14,028 nucleotides of DNA, from positions 1 through 14,028 of the forward strand of contig JBOGFJ010000145.1 of NCBI GenBank assembly GCA_050743385.1, given 5' to 3'. This DNA is from JACDBD01 sp050743385 (GTDB taxonomy: Bacteria; Actinomycetota; Acidimicrobiia; IMCC26256; JACDBD01). A program made the translations under genes and the position numbers. Numbering within the stretch: the first letter of the stretch is position 1; every line of letters begins with the position of its first letter. The notes under the pieces were generated by a model. The model made no database searches, had not been told where the DNA came from, and saw only the letters and a list, made by a program, of their open reading frames with translations. Shown here piece after piece: positions 1 through 7,064 of the stretch.

Positions 1-1
1 C

Positions 2-646
2 GGGTTGGAAGCCGATCTCGTCGCCAAGGACGCGTCGGTGTTCCGCGGTCGTGCGGGGGAGCAGGTCGCCTCGCCGCTCGTCACGCTGATCGACGACGGC
101 ACCCTCGCTCGCGAGTGGGGCGCATACGCGATCGACGACGAAGGTGCGCCGGCGCAGCGCAACGTGCTGATCGAGGACGGCGTCCTCACCGACTACATGT
201 GGGACCTCGTGCGCGCGCGCAAGCACGGGCGCGCGAGCAGCGGCAACGGGCGGCGCGAGACGTACCAGCACCTGCCGATGGTGCGCATGACGAACACGTA
301 CCTCCTTCCCGGCGAGGACGATCCCGACGAGATCGTGCGCCAGACGCCGTACGGCATCTACTGCGCCCAGCTCGGGGGTGGGCAGGTGAACACGGCGACG
401 GGCGACTTCGTGTTCGGGATGACCGAGGCGTACCTCATCGAGGACGGTGAGATCACGGAGCCGGTGCGCGCCGCCAACCTCATCGGGAACGGTGCCGAGA
501 CGCTCCGCCTGGTCGACGCGGTCGGGAACGACTTCGGCACGTGGCCGGGCACCTGCGGCAAGCTCGGCCAGGGCGTTCCCGTGTCGGCGGGCCAGCCGAC
601 GCTGCGGGTAGCCGAGCTGACGGTCGGCGGCACCGCGGATGGGTGA
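2..646 (+). CDS. tldD: TldD metalloprotease subunit, C-terminal part (5' truncated by window edge)
   Basis: This is the C-terminal 214 residues of TldD, the zinc-binding subunit of the TldD/TldE heterodimeric peptidase that degrades unfolded peptides and, in enterobacteria, matures microcin B17 and CcdA. The first whole codons read GLEAD, the residues that directly follow the HExxxH zinc motif in TldD. The catalytic helix therefore ends right at the window edge and is not visible. Recognisable family blocks follow: a VASPLVTLIDDGT stretch, AIDDEGAPAQRNVLIEDG, GNGRRETY, MTNTYLLPGEDDP, LGGGQVNTATGDFVF and CGKLGQGVPV near the end. The frame is open from base 2, so the TTG at base 5 is not the real start. 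The gene overlaps tldE by 8 bp, consistent with one operon and coupled translation. The identification is secure; only the 5' end is missing. Confidence 0.95.
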   Translation, partial: GLEADLVAKDASVFRGRAGEQVASPLVTLIDDGTLAREWGAYAIDDEGAPAQRNVLIEDGVLTDYMWDLVRARKHGRASSGNGRRETYQHLPMVRMTNTYLLPGEDDPDEIVRQTPYGIYCAQLGGGQVNTATGDFVFGMTEAYLIEDGEITEPVRAANLIGNGAETLRLVDAVGNDFGTWPGTCGKLGQGVPVSAGQPTLRVAELTVGGTADG

Positions 647-2000
647 CGCCGGCGACCTGCTCGAACTGGCCCGGCGGGTCGCGGGCGGGGCGCGTGGCGG
701 CGAGCAGGTCGAGTCGTACGTCGCGCGCTCGCGCGACACCGAGGTGCGGGTGTTCGACGGCGACGTGGAGTCGCTCTCGGTCGCCGGCGTCGACGGCGTG
801 GGCGTGCGCGTCGTCGCCGACGGCCGGCAGGGCTACGCGTGGGCGGGCTCGCTCGACCCCGAGGTGGTCGACGAGACGTTGGCGGAGGCGCGCGACAACG
901 CCGGCTTCGGCGAGCCCGACCAGTGGTACGGGCTGTCTTCGCCCGCCGATGCCGGCGGGGTGGAGGCCGCCGCGCTCGACGTGTGGCGTGAGGAGCTGCG
1001 CTCGGTGCCGACCGACGAGAAGGTCGCGCTCGCGCTCGAGCTCGAGCAGGCGACCCGGGCCGCCGACGCGCGCGTCCGCGGCGTCGAGCATGCCGGCTAC
1101 GACGACAGCGCGATCGAAGTCGCGGTCGCCAACTCTCTCGGCGTCGAGTCGATCACGCGGCGCACGCTGTGCTCGTGCAGCGCGTTCGCGCTCGCCGGTG
1201 ACGACACGGCCACACAGACGGGCAGCGGCTTCAGCGCCGGGCGCACGCTGGCCGACCTCGACGTCGACGAGGCCGCCGGTGACGCCGCCGATCGAGCCGT
1301 ACGCCTCCTCGGGGCGACGCAGCCGCCGTCGCGGCGCCTGCCCGTCGTGTTCGACCCGCTGGTGACGCGGTCGCTGCTCGCGATCCTGGGCGCGGCGCTC
1401 GGTGGCGAGGCCGTGCTCAAAGGCCGTTCGATGTTCGTCGACCGGCAGGGAGAGGAGGTGGCGGCGGCGGGCGTGACGCTCGTCGACGACCCCACACTGC
1501 CCGAGGCGTTCGGCGCGGTGAGCCACGATTCGGAGGGGGTGCCCACCCGCCGCACCGAGCTGATCGCGGATGGACGCCTCGCCGGCTTCCTGCACAACGT
1601 GTACACGGGCCGGCGGGCGGGGGCCGTCACCACCGGCTCGGCGGCTCGGGGTGGGTTCAAGTCGGCGCCCGGCGTCGCCGCCCGGGCGCTGCACCTCGCT
1701 CCCGGAGCACGCTCGCCGGCGGAGATCCTCGCGTCGGTGCCGGAAGCGCTGTACGTGCAGTCGGTCAGCGGGCTGCACTCCGGCACGAACCCGGTCAGCG
1801 GCGACTTTTCGGTGGGCGTCGAGGGACTCATGGTGCGCGACGGCGCCTTCGCCGAGCCGGTCCGCGAGGTCACGATCGCCTCGACGCTCCAACGGATGCT
1901 CCTCGACGTCGACCAGGTGGGCTCCGAGCTGACCTGGCTGCCCGGCGGCGCGGCCGGAGCGACGCTGCTCGTCGCCGAGATGACCATGAGCGGCGCCTGA
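639..2000 (+). CDS. tldE: TldE/PmbA peptidase subunit
   Basis: TldE (PmbA) is the partner subunit of TldD in a cytoplasmic peptidase. It lacks the HExxxH zinc motif, and none is visible here, as expected. The 453 residues match the usual length of about 450. The N-terminal half holds the family block GVGVRVVADGRQGYAWAGSL (about residues 49-68) followed by DPEVVDETL. The C-terminal half has SVSGLHSGTNPVSGDFSVGV and a VAEMTMSG ending typical of PmbA. The ATG at 639 lies inside the last codons of tldD, giving an 8-bp overlap and implying translational coupling and stoichiometric synthesis. No promoter of its own is seen. The gene is followed by a strong stem-loop (2009-2057). The two genes normally sit side by side in actinobacteria, so the context agrees with the call. 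Confidence 0.95.
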   Translation: MGDAGDLLELARRVAGGARGGEQVESYVARSRDTEVRVFDGDVESLSVAGVDGVGVRVVADGRQGYAWAGSLDPEVVDETLAEARDNAGFGEPDQWYGLSSPADAGGVEAAALDVWREELRSVPTDEKVALALELEQATRAADARVRGVEHAGYDDSAIEVAVANSLGVESITRRTLCSCSAFALAGDDTATQTGSGFSAGRTLADLDVDEAAGDAADRAVRLLGATQPPSRRLPVVFDPLVTRSLLAILGAALGGEAVLKGRSMFVDRQGEEVAAAGVTLVDDPTLPEAFGAVSHDSEGVPTRRTELIADGRLAGFLHNVYTGRRAGAVTTGSAARGGFKSAPGVAARALHLAPGARSPAEILASVPEALYVQSVSGLHSGTNPVSGDFSVGVEGLMVRDGAFAEPVREVTIASTLQRMLLDVDQVGSELTWLPGGAAGATLLVAEMTMSGA

Positions 2001-2008
2001 CCCCTCAC

Positions 2009-2057
2009 GTTTTGGCGTCACTTTTCCGGTCCAGGGGAGGAAAAGCGACGCCAAAAC
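2009..2057. repeat. 19-bp inverted repeat hairpin downstream of tldE
   Basis: The left arm 2009-2027 (GTTTTGGCGTCACTTTTCC) and right arm 2039-2057 pair over 19 positions with one exception (base 2020 against 2046). An 11-nt loop lies at 2028-2038. The odd pair is A-C in a plus-strand transcript but G-U in a minus-strand transcript, so the stem is unbroken only when read from the minus strand. There is no U-run after the right arm in either direction, so it is not a classical intrinsic terminator. It fills most of the 82-bp gap between tldE and the next gene, and could be a terminator, a transcript-end stabiliser or a dispersed palindromic repeat. Confidence 0.8.
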
Positions 2058-2068
2058 AGCCCTGGGCC

Positions 2069-2082
2069 TACCCTGGGGCGGC
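2069..2082 (+). promoter_or_regulatory. -10 box (leaderless) for the PPOX-like gene
   Basis: TACCCT at 2069-2074 fits the TAnnnT -10 consensus and ends 8 nt before the GTG at 2083. Transcription would start at or next to the start codon, so the mRNA would be leaderless. No Shine-Dalgarno sequence precedes the GTG. Inference from position and motif only. Confidence 0.5.
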
Positions 2083-2667
2083 GTGACCGAGCCGGCGATG
2101 TACCACGACGGTGCCCGCGAGCTCCAGGAACGCTTCGACAGCCGGCGCATCGCCGACCGCCTGGAGCAGGTGACCGTGCACGACCACTTCACCGACGGCG
2201 ACCGCGAGGTCGTCGAGCGGGCCGTCATGTTCTTCCTCGCGACGGCCGACGCCAACGGCTGGCCCGACTGCTCCTACAAGGGCGGGATGCCCGGCTTCGT
2301 GCGGGTGGTCGACGACCGCACGCTCGCGTTCCCCAGCTACGACGGCAACGGCATGTTCCGGAGCCTCGGCAACGTCTTGGTCAATCCGCGCGTCGGCATG
2401 CTCTTCGTCGACTTCGCGCACCCCAATCGCATGCGCGTGCAGGGCACGGCGTCGCTCCACGACGATGACGAGCTCCTCGACGCCTTCGAGGGCGCCCAGC
2501 TGATCGTGCGCGTGCGCGCCGAGCGGATCTTCCCGAACTGTCCCCGCTACATCCACCGCATGGAGCTGGTCGAGCACTCCGTCTACGCACCCCGGCCCGG
2601 CCACGTCCCGCCCACGCCGGAGTGGAAGGAGATGGACGTGTTCCGCGACTACCTGCCCGGCCCCTAG
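2083..2667 (+). CDS. Pyridoxamine 5'-phosphate oxidase-family flavoprotein
   Basis: This 194-residue protein resembles the FMN-binding split-barrel (PNPOx-like) superfamily. Visible landmarks are the strand VMFFLATADANGWPDCSYKGG (about 47-67), the segment TLAFPSYDGNGMFRSLGNVLVNPRVGMLFVDF (about 86-117) and RVQGTASL, which together form the typical barrel core binding flavin phosphate. Such proteins bind FMN, F420 or heme and reduce or bind diverse substrates; the sequence alone does not say which. True PdxH is not supported because its C-terminal substrate-binding signature is absent. The GTG at 2083 is chosen because it lies 8 nt after a -10 box; the next candidate start, ATG 2098, would remove only five residues. 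The stop codon shares a CTAG with the stop of the convergent ogt gene. Confidence 0.75.
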   Translation: MTEPAMYHDGARELQERFDSRRIADRLEQVTVHDHFTDGDREVVERAVMFFLATADANGWPDCSYKGGMPGFVRVVDDRTLAFPSYDGNGMFRSLGNVLVNPRVGMLFVDFAHPNRMRVQGTASLHDDDELLDAFEGAQLIVRVRAERIFPNCPRYIHRMELVEHSVYAPRPGHVPPTPEWKEMDVFRDYLPGP

Positions 2668-3152
2668 ACGAGCGTTTGCAGCACGCCTTCGTGGGCGAGC
2701 AGCCAGCGCTTGCGGTCGAGTCCGCCGCCGAAGCCGCCGAGCCCGCCGGCGCTCGTGATCACCCGGTGGCACGGCACCACGACGGGGACCGGGTTCGAGC
2801 CGACGGCGTTGCCGACCGCCCGCGACGACGTCGGCCGACCGACTGCGGCGGCGACGTCGAGGTACGACATGGTCTCGCCGGGCTCGATCGTGCGCAGCAC
2901 CTCCCATACGGACACCTGGAAGGGCGTCCCCGCGAGCTCGACGTCGACGGGGTCGATCGCGCCGAGATCCCCGTCGAAGTAGGCGCGCAGCTGCCGGGCG
3001 ACGCCGGTGCGATCGACGAACCCGCGGTCGACCCGGCCCGATCCGTCGAAGAGCACGCGCCGCAGGCGTCCGTCGACGACGGTGACGTCGAGCGGGCCGA
3101 CGGGGGAGCCGACCGTGAACTGCTCGGTGGTGGTCGTGGTGGTCATCGTCAT
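2664..3152 (-). CDS. ogt: Methylated-DNA--protein-cysteine S-methyltransferase (O6-alkylguanine repair)
   Basis: A suicide repair protein that moves the alkyl group from O6-alkylguanine (or O4-alkylthymine) in DNA onto its own cysteine. The 162-residue protein has the hallmark VVVPCHRVI with acceptor Cys128. Before it come the helix-turn-helix DNA-binding part (GETMSYLDVAAAVGRPTSSR, then AVGNAVGSNP with the Asn hinge), and after it GGLGGFGGGLDRKRWLLAHE. The N-terminal part is the usual variable ribonuclease-H-like domain. The ATG at 3152 overlaps the TGA of the upstream alkA gene in an ATGA arrangement, so the two are translationally coupled. The N-terminus MTMTTTTTTE is an odd threonine run with a second possible ATG at 3146. 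It ends in a 4-bp overlap with the convergent flavoprotein gene. Confidence 0.95.
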   Translation of the reverse strand: MTMTTTTTTEQFTVGSPVGPLDVTVVDGRLRRVLFDGSGRVDRGFVDRTGVARQLRAYFDGDLGAIDPVDVELAGTPFQVSVWEVLRTIEPGETMSYLDVAAAVGRPTSSRAVGNAVGSNPVPVVVPCHRVITSAGGLGGFGGGLDRKRWLLAHEGVLQTLV

Positions 3153-4582
3153 GCCGCCGTTGTAACCCGCGAGCGCGACCGAGTCCGGCCGCTTCCGGAC
3201 ATGGTCCACAGGTGCATCGCCGCGTAGGCGCGCCACGGGCGCCACGCCTCGGCCCGGCTCTCGAGCCCGGCGGGCGAGATGGGGCCGGCGCCGTTGCCGG
3301 CCGCCCGGCGCAACCCGAGGTCGCCCGACGGGAAGGCGTCGGGCTCGGCGCAGGCCCGCATCGCGATGTACTGGGCCGTCCATGGTCCGATGCCTCGGAT
3401 CGCCTCGAGCTCGGCGACGAGCGGGTCGAGGCCGCGCGAGCCGTCGAGCGCGAGGTCGCCTCCCGTGGCGGCGGCGGCGAAGTTGCGCACGGCGTCGGCG
3501 CGCGCCAGAGGCATTCCCACCGCCGCGACATCTGCGTTCACCAACGTCGCCGGCGCCGGGAACAGCCGCGTGAGCGCAGGGTCGCCGGTGTCGACCGCCT
3601 CGCCGAACGCGGACGCGACCTTCCCGGCGAGATTGGTCGCCGCCGCGACCGAGACCTGCTGGCCGAGGACGGCGCGCACGCCGACCTCGTAGGGATCCCA
3701 CCCACCCGGCACGCGCAGGCCGGGGCGCGCCGTCACCAGAGGCGCGAGGTCCTCATCCTGCCGGAGCGTGCCCGCGACCACGCCCGGGTCCGCGCCGAGG
3801 TCGAAGATCCGCCGCGCCTGCTCGACCACGTGGATCAGTCCGCCGAGCTGGGGCAGGTCGACGCTCAGGACCAGGTGCGAGTCGCCGGGGTCGGGCCGGA
3901 GCTCGAGCACGCCGGCGGCGCCGTCCCACTCGATGGTGCGCCGGTAGCGCCGGTCGTCGACCGACTCGACGCCCGGGATCGCGCGGGCGGCGAGATAGCG
4001 CGCCATGGCCGCCCAGTCGAGCGGCGGTCGGTACACCAGCCGTACGCTCAGCGCGCCGTCGGTGGTGAGCGGGTCGCGCTTGCGTCGGCGCTCCCGCAGC
4101 CCCGTCGGCGGGTAGCGGAAGATCTCGAGCATCGTCCGGTTGAACTGACGCACGCTGCTGAAACCGGCGGCGAACGCGATCTGGGTGATCGAGAGGTCGG
4201 TCTCGTCGATCAGCCGGCGGGCGAAGTGGGCGCGGCGCGAGCGCGCGATCGCGACCGGCGACGCGCCCACGTTCTCCTCGAACAGGCGACGCAGGTGCCG
4301 GGGCCCGACACCCAGGCGGGCGGCGAGCGCCTCGACGCTCACGCCGTCGAGCGCGCCCTGACCGATCAGGTGGAGCGCGCGGCAGACGAGCTCCGACGGC
4401 CCCAGCCAGTCGGACCACCCGGGCCCCTGGTCGGGCCGGCACCGCAAACACGGCCGGAATCCCTGGGCCTCGGCCGCGGCCGCGAACTCGAAGCCACGGG
4501 TGTTCTCGGCCTTCGGTTGCGCGGAGCAGCCGGGCCGGCAGTAGATGCCGGTGGTGACGACGCCCTGGTAAGCCCGGTCCAT
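3149..4582 (-). CDS. alkA: Ada-sensor/AraC/AlkA fusion: DNA-3-methyladenine glycosylase and likely transcription activator
   Basis: A 477-residue three-part protein. Residues 1-50 form an Ada-type zinc domain with four cysteines (YCRPGC at 15 and 19, CLRC at 45 and 48); in Ada one of these accepts methyl from DNA phosphotriesters. Residues about 65-165 are an AraC-type helix-turn-helix region (SVEALAARLGVGPRHLRRLF and SITQIAFAAGFSSVRQFNR). The rest is an AlkA glycosylase with the helix-hairpin-helix segment IRGIGPWTAQYIAMRA and catalytic Asp at about residue 421 (FPSGDLGLRRA). The protein would excise alkylated purines and may activate its own operon after methylation. A TAG stop lies in frame 12 bp upstream, so ATG 4582 is the only good start. 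That trims the Ada domain by roughly 18 residues compared with typical relatives. It is coupled to ogt by an ATGA overlap. Confidence 0.93.
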   Translation of the reverse strand: MDRAYQGVVTTGIYCRPGCSAQPKAENTRGFEFAAAAEAQGFRPCLRCRPDQGPGWSDWLGPSELVCRALHLIGQGALDGVSVEALAARLGVGPRHLRRLFEENVGASPVAIARSRRAHFARRLIDETDLSITQIAFAAGFSSVRQFNRTMLEIFRYPPTGLRERRRKRDPLTTDGALSVRLVYRPPLDWAAMARYLAARAIPGVESVDDRRYRRTIEWDGAAGVLELRPDPGDSHLVLSVDLPQLGGLIHVVEQARRIFDLGADPGVVAGTLRQDEDLAPLVTARPGLRVPGGWDPYEVGVRAVLGQQVSVAAATNLAGKVASAFGEAVDTGDPALTRLFPAPATLVNADVAAVGMPLARADAVRNFAAAATGGDLALDGSRGLDPLVAELEAIRGIGPWTAQYIAMRACAEPDAFPSGDLGLRRAAGNGAGPISPAGLESRAEAWRPWRAYAAMHLWTMSGSGRTRSRSRVTTAA

Positions 4583-4591
4583 GCCTCTGTT

Positions 4592-4684
4592 CTACGCCTC
4601 GCGAGACCCCTCCGCTGGCCGGATCCGGACATCGAACCACCCCGCCCCTGCAACTCGGGAGGCGTAGACCTCCGGAGCCAGCGG
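4592..4684. repeat. Interleaved inverted repeats in the HAD-alkA gap
   Basis: The 102-bp gap between the HAD stop and the alkA start holds two perfect inverted repeats in interleaved order. CTACGCCTC (4592-4600) pairs with GAGGCGTAG (4659-4667), and CCGCTGG (4612-4618) pairs with CCAGCGG (4678-4684). A 10-bp palindrome CCGGATCCGG sits between them at 4619-4628. Such A-B-A'-B' order can fold as a pseudoknot in the alkA-ogt leader or mark protein-binding half sites. The weak -10-like TAGAAC (4594-4589, minus) just before the alkA ATG overlaps the first arm. The role is unknown. Confidence 0.45.
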
Positions 4685-5410
4685 TCACCTCGCCGGCTGG
4701 ACCCCCCGCCGCTCGAGCACGGCGTCGAGAGCGGCGAGCGCCTCCCACGGATCGTCGCCGAAATGCACGGCCTCCATGCCGACGGCCCGCGCCGCGGCCA
4801 CGTTGTCGTGGTTGTCGTCGACGAAGACGGCAGCGGTGGCCTCGACGGCCAGCCGCTCGCACGTGAGGCGATAGATCCGCTCGTCGGGCTTGCGCATCCC
4901 GACGGCGCTCGAGTCGATCACGACCTCGAAGAGCTCGTCGACCGGGAACGTCGATCGCCACGCGTCCCCGAACTCCTTCACGTTGTTGGTCAGCAGCGCG
5001 AGCGCCAGACCGTCACGCTTGAGCTCGCGAATGCGGTGCACGACCGGCCAGTGGATCCCGATGGGCATCTCCCGGCTGAAGCGGCGATAGGCCTCCATGT
5101 CGATCGACTTGCCGAGCACCTCGGGCGCCCGTCTCATGACGCCCGCGAAGTACTCCTCGAGGCTGAGATCACCCGTCTCGAGGCGGTGCCAGTCGTGCGT
5201 GACGGCCGACGCGCTCGCCGGCGCAGCGCCGTCGCCCGGATCACCGCCACCGATCGCGCGGCCCTCGACACCGATGTAGGCGGCCTCTCCGAAGAGCAGC
5301 TCCAGCACCGAGCCTTCGGGATAGCCCATGTCGATCTCGAAGCGGCCGACACCGCGAAACAACGGGCTGGAGATCACCCCGCCGTAGTCCCACACGACCG
5401 CCGAGATCAT
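4685..5410 (-). CDS. HAD-superfamily hydrolase (phosphatase-like)
   Basis: A 241-residue haloacid-dehalogenase-family hydrolase, probably a small-molecule phosphatase. Motif I is WDYGGV with nucleophile Asp8. Motif II is ALLTNN in the middle of the protein, motif III is the Lys of GMRKPDERIY, and motif IV is VFVDDNHDNVAAA. In motif I the second Asp of the usual DxD is replaced by Gly (DYG), as in the subgroup related to the N-terminal domain of soluble epoxide hydrolase and ACAD10-like proteins. The helical cap lies between motifs I and II and includes a small Gly/Ala/Ser-rich insert (about 54-68). The start ATG 5410 is chosen because it begins exactly at the conserved first strand and lies 8 nt after a -10 box; a longer upstream open frame is spurious overlap with the PHP gene. 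The substrate cannot be told from the sequence. Confidence 0.88.
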   Translation of the reverse strand: MISAVVWDYGGVISSPLFRGVGRFEIDMGYPEGSVLELLFGEAAYIGVEGRAIGGGDPGDGAAPASASAVTHDWHRLETGDLSLEEYFAGVMRRAPEVLGKSIDMEAYRRFSREMPIGIHWPVVHRIRELKRDGLALALLTNNVKEFGDAWRSTFPVDELFEVVIDSSAVGMRKPDERIYRLTCERLAVEATAAVFVDDNHDNVAAARAVGMEAVHFGDDPWEALAALDAVLERRGVQPAR

Positions 5411-5452
5411 CGAGGGGGAGGGTAGCGGTACGGCGCCGGTACGCTGCCTACC
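5411..5452. promoter_or_regulatory. Overlapping divergent promoters (HAD minus, PHP plus)
   Basis: TACCCT on the minus strand (5424-5419) ends 8 nt before the HAD ATG. TACGCT on the plus strand (5440-5445) ends 7 nt before the PHP GTG. The two -10 boxes are only 15 bp apart, so each would occupy the other's -35 zone and polymerase could hardly bind both at once. Both messages would be leaderless. The evidence is motif and spacing only. Confidence 0.55.
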
Positions 5453-6163
5453 GTGCTCGAGGCTGCCGACGAGCTGCACCCACACCTGCGCGAGCCGCGC
5501 CGTCGGGGAGCCGTGCGCGTCGACATGCATTCGCACACGTGCTACTCGGGTGACGCCGTGACGACGCTCGACGAGCTGGCCGAACGGATCGAGAGCACCG
5601 ATCTCGACGTGCTCTGCGTGACCGACCACCATTCGATCCGGGGCGCGCTCGAGGCCGTGGGGCGCGAGCTCGACTGCCGAGTGGTCGTCGGGGAGGAGGT
5701 CAAGACACGCGCCGGCGAGGTCATCGGCCTCTTCCTGAACGAGCGGGTCCCCCACGGGTTGGCGCCGGAGGAGACGATCGGCCGCATCCGCGACCAGGGC
5801 GGCGTCGTGTACGTCCCGCATCCGTTCGACCCGGTACGTCACGCGTTGCGCGAGCCCGTGCTGCGGCAGCTGTGCGCCGATGGCTCGATCGACGCGTTGG
5901 AAGTGTTCAACGCCAAGGTCTCGCTCGAGCACCTCAATGCCCGTGCGGCCGAGCTCGCCGCCCAGACCGGGCTCCCGGGTGGTGCCGGGTCGGATGCGCA
6001 CGACCCCGCCGCCCTCGGTGCCGCCTACGTGGAGATGCCCGACTTCGACGGGCCCACCGACTTCGTCGAGCGTCTCCACGACGGCAGGATCGTCGGCCAC
6101 CGATTCGACCGCGCCCGCGCGTGGACGCCCAGGGTCATCCCCAGCGGCCTGAGCCCGACCTGA
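5453..6163 (+). CDS. PHP-domain metal-dependent phosphoesterase
   Basis: A 236-residue protein of the polymerase-and-histidinol-phosphatase (PHP) family, which uses a cluster of two or three metals to hydrolyse phosphate esters. The metal-ligand motifs appear in order: DMHSHTCYSGD (His26, His28), VTDHHS, GEEVKTRAGEVIGLFL, VPHPFD, and GSDAHDP near residue 185. The layout is closest to stand-alone PHP proteins related to the 5'-3' exoribonuclease/3',5'-nucleotide phosphatase group, but the substrate cannot be fixed. GTG 5453 is chosen from the -10 box just upstream. A later GTG at 5513 would still keep the whole PHP fold, so the first 20 residues are uncertain. It is divergent from the HAD gene, and both being phosphatases may point to a shared substrate class. 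Confidence 0.85.
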   Translation: MLEAADELHPHLREPRRRGAVRVDMHSHTCYSGDAVTTLDELAERIESTDLDVLCVTDHHSIRGALEAVGRELDCRVVVGEEVKTRAGEVIGLFLNERVPHGLAPEETIGRIRDQGGVVYVPHPFDPVRHALREPVLRQLCADGSIDALEVFNAKVSLEHLNARAAELAAQTGLPGGAGSDAHDPAALGAAYVEMPDFDGPTDFVERLHDGRIVGHRFDRARAWTPRVIPSGLSPT

Positions 6164-6167
6164 CCCG

Positions 6168-6214
6168 TTCTTGTGACCCGAGCTGACCGTCTCGGTCGTG
6201 TCAGGACACAAGAA
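6168..6214. terminator. Symmetric hairpin, likely bidirectional terminator
   Basis: It lies between the convergent PHP and uppP genes. The outer arms TTCTTGTG (6168-6175) and CACAAGAA (6207-6214) and the inner arms GACCG (6185-6189) and CGGTC (6193-6197) share one centre at 6191, with a TCT loop. The 9-nt stretches between them are equal in length and partly pair, giving an imperfect stem of about 22 bp. A run of five A (T on the minus strand) lies just beyond, on the uppP side. Confidence 0.6.
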
Positions 6215-6230
6215 GCACAAAAAGGGGTGG

Positions 6231-7064
6231 TCAGCGGGCGCCGGTTGCGAACACCACGATGACGCTCGCGCCGAGGAGCACGCGGTAGATCACGAACGGC
6301 GTGAACGAGTGGGTGCGCAACAGCCGTAAAAGCCAGGCCACGGCGAAGAAGCCGCTGACGGCCGCGGTGACCATTCCCCACGCGAACGGCGCCACGAGAT
6401 CGGATTCGATTCCGCCGTCGACAACTACGTCGACGGTCTCGAAGAGCGCCGCGCCGGCGATGATCGGCAGGCTCATCAGGAACGACAGCCGGGTGGCGGC
6501 GTCGCGGTCGAAGCGCAGCCAGCGGCCCATCGAGATGGTCGCGCCGGCGCGCGAGACGCCTGGTTGGAGCGCCAGCGCCTGAGCCATTCCCATGAGCGCG
6601 GCGTCGCGGAGAGCGAAGCCCTCGGCGTGACGCGTACCGGGCAGGCGGTCGGCCACCTGCAACACGACCGCGAACGCGATGAGCATGACGCCGATGAGGA
6701 TCGGCCGGCCGAGCTCATCGTCGATGAAGTCGTTCAGGAGCGCGCCCACGATGGCGCCCGGCACCGCCGACAGTGCCAACAGCCAGGCGATGCGCTCGTC
6801 GACGTCGTCGATAGCCCGGTTGCGCAGTGAGCGGAGCGCCGCCCGGACGTAGCGCACGATGTCGAGGCGGAAGTACCACGCCACCCCCACGAACGTCCCG
6901 ATGTGGAGGGCGACGTCGAACGTCTTGTTGAGCTCGGGATCGCTGGTCAGCTCGTTCCAGCCGAAGAGCTCGGGGACGAGGATGAGATGGCCGCTCGACG
7001 AGATCGGGAGGAACTCGGTGAGGCCCTGGACAATGCCCAGAACGATCGCGTGGAGGATCGGCAC
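6231..7064 (-). CDS. uppP: Undecaprenyl-diphosphatase UppP/BacA
   Basis: An integral membrane phosphatase that converts undecaprenyl diphosphate to the monophosphate lipid carrier used for peptidoglycan and other wall polymers. Overproduction of family members gives bacitracin resistance. The 277 residues have the signature near the N-terminus VQGLTEFLPISSSGH, in which the (E/Q)xxxE motif is Gln13-Glu17, and the second signature PGVSRAGAT. The latter keeps the Ser-Arg pair but has Ala where most have a second Ser. About eight hydrophobic segments span the protein. The GTG at 7064 is used: it begins the first membrane helix and lies 6 nt after a TAGCCT box. The gene sits behind the SAF gene with only 9 bp between, but probably has its own promoter overlapping that gene's stop codon. 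Confidence 0.95.
   Translation of the reverse strand: MPILHAIVLGIVQGLTEFLPISSSGHLILVPELFGWNELTSDPELNKTFDVALHIGTFVGVAWYFRLDIVRYVRAALRSLRNRAIDDVDERIAWLLALSAVPGAIVGALLNDFIDDELGRPILIGVMLIAFAVVLQVADRLPGTRHAEGFALRDAALMGMAQALALQPGVSRAGATISMGRWLRFDRDAATRLSFLMSLPIIAGAALFETVDVVVDGGIESDLVAPFAWGMVTAAVSGFFAVAWLLRLLRTHSFTPFVIYRVLLGASVIVVFATGAR

Noticed and set aside
2009..2057. Classical intrinsic terminator for tldE
   Set aside because: No U-run follows the stem in either direction, and the arms are AT-tract-rich outside, not GC-rich at the base.
480..2255. A 591-codon open frame on the minus strand
   Set aside because: Antisense to tldD, tldE and the flavoprotein gene; no recognisable domain and Arg-rich shadow composition.
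3212..5425. A 737-codon open frame on the plus strand
   Set aside because: It lies opposite alkA and the HAD gene, which have clear family motifs. The translation is Arg/Asp/His-rich low-complexity typical of an antisense frame in G+C-rich DNA.
5411..6220. Upstream extension of the HAD frame
   Set aside because: It would cover the PHP gene on the other strand, and the conserved HAD fold begins exactly at ATG 5410.
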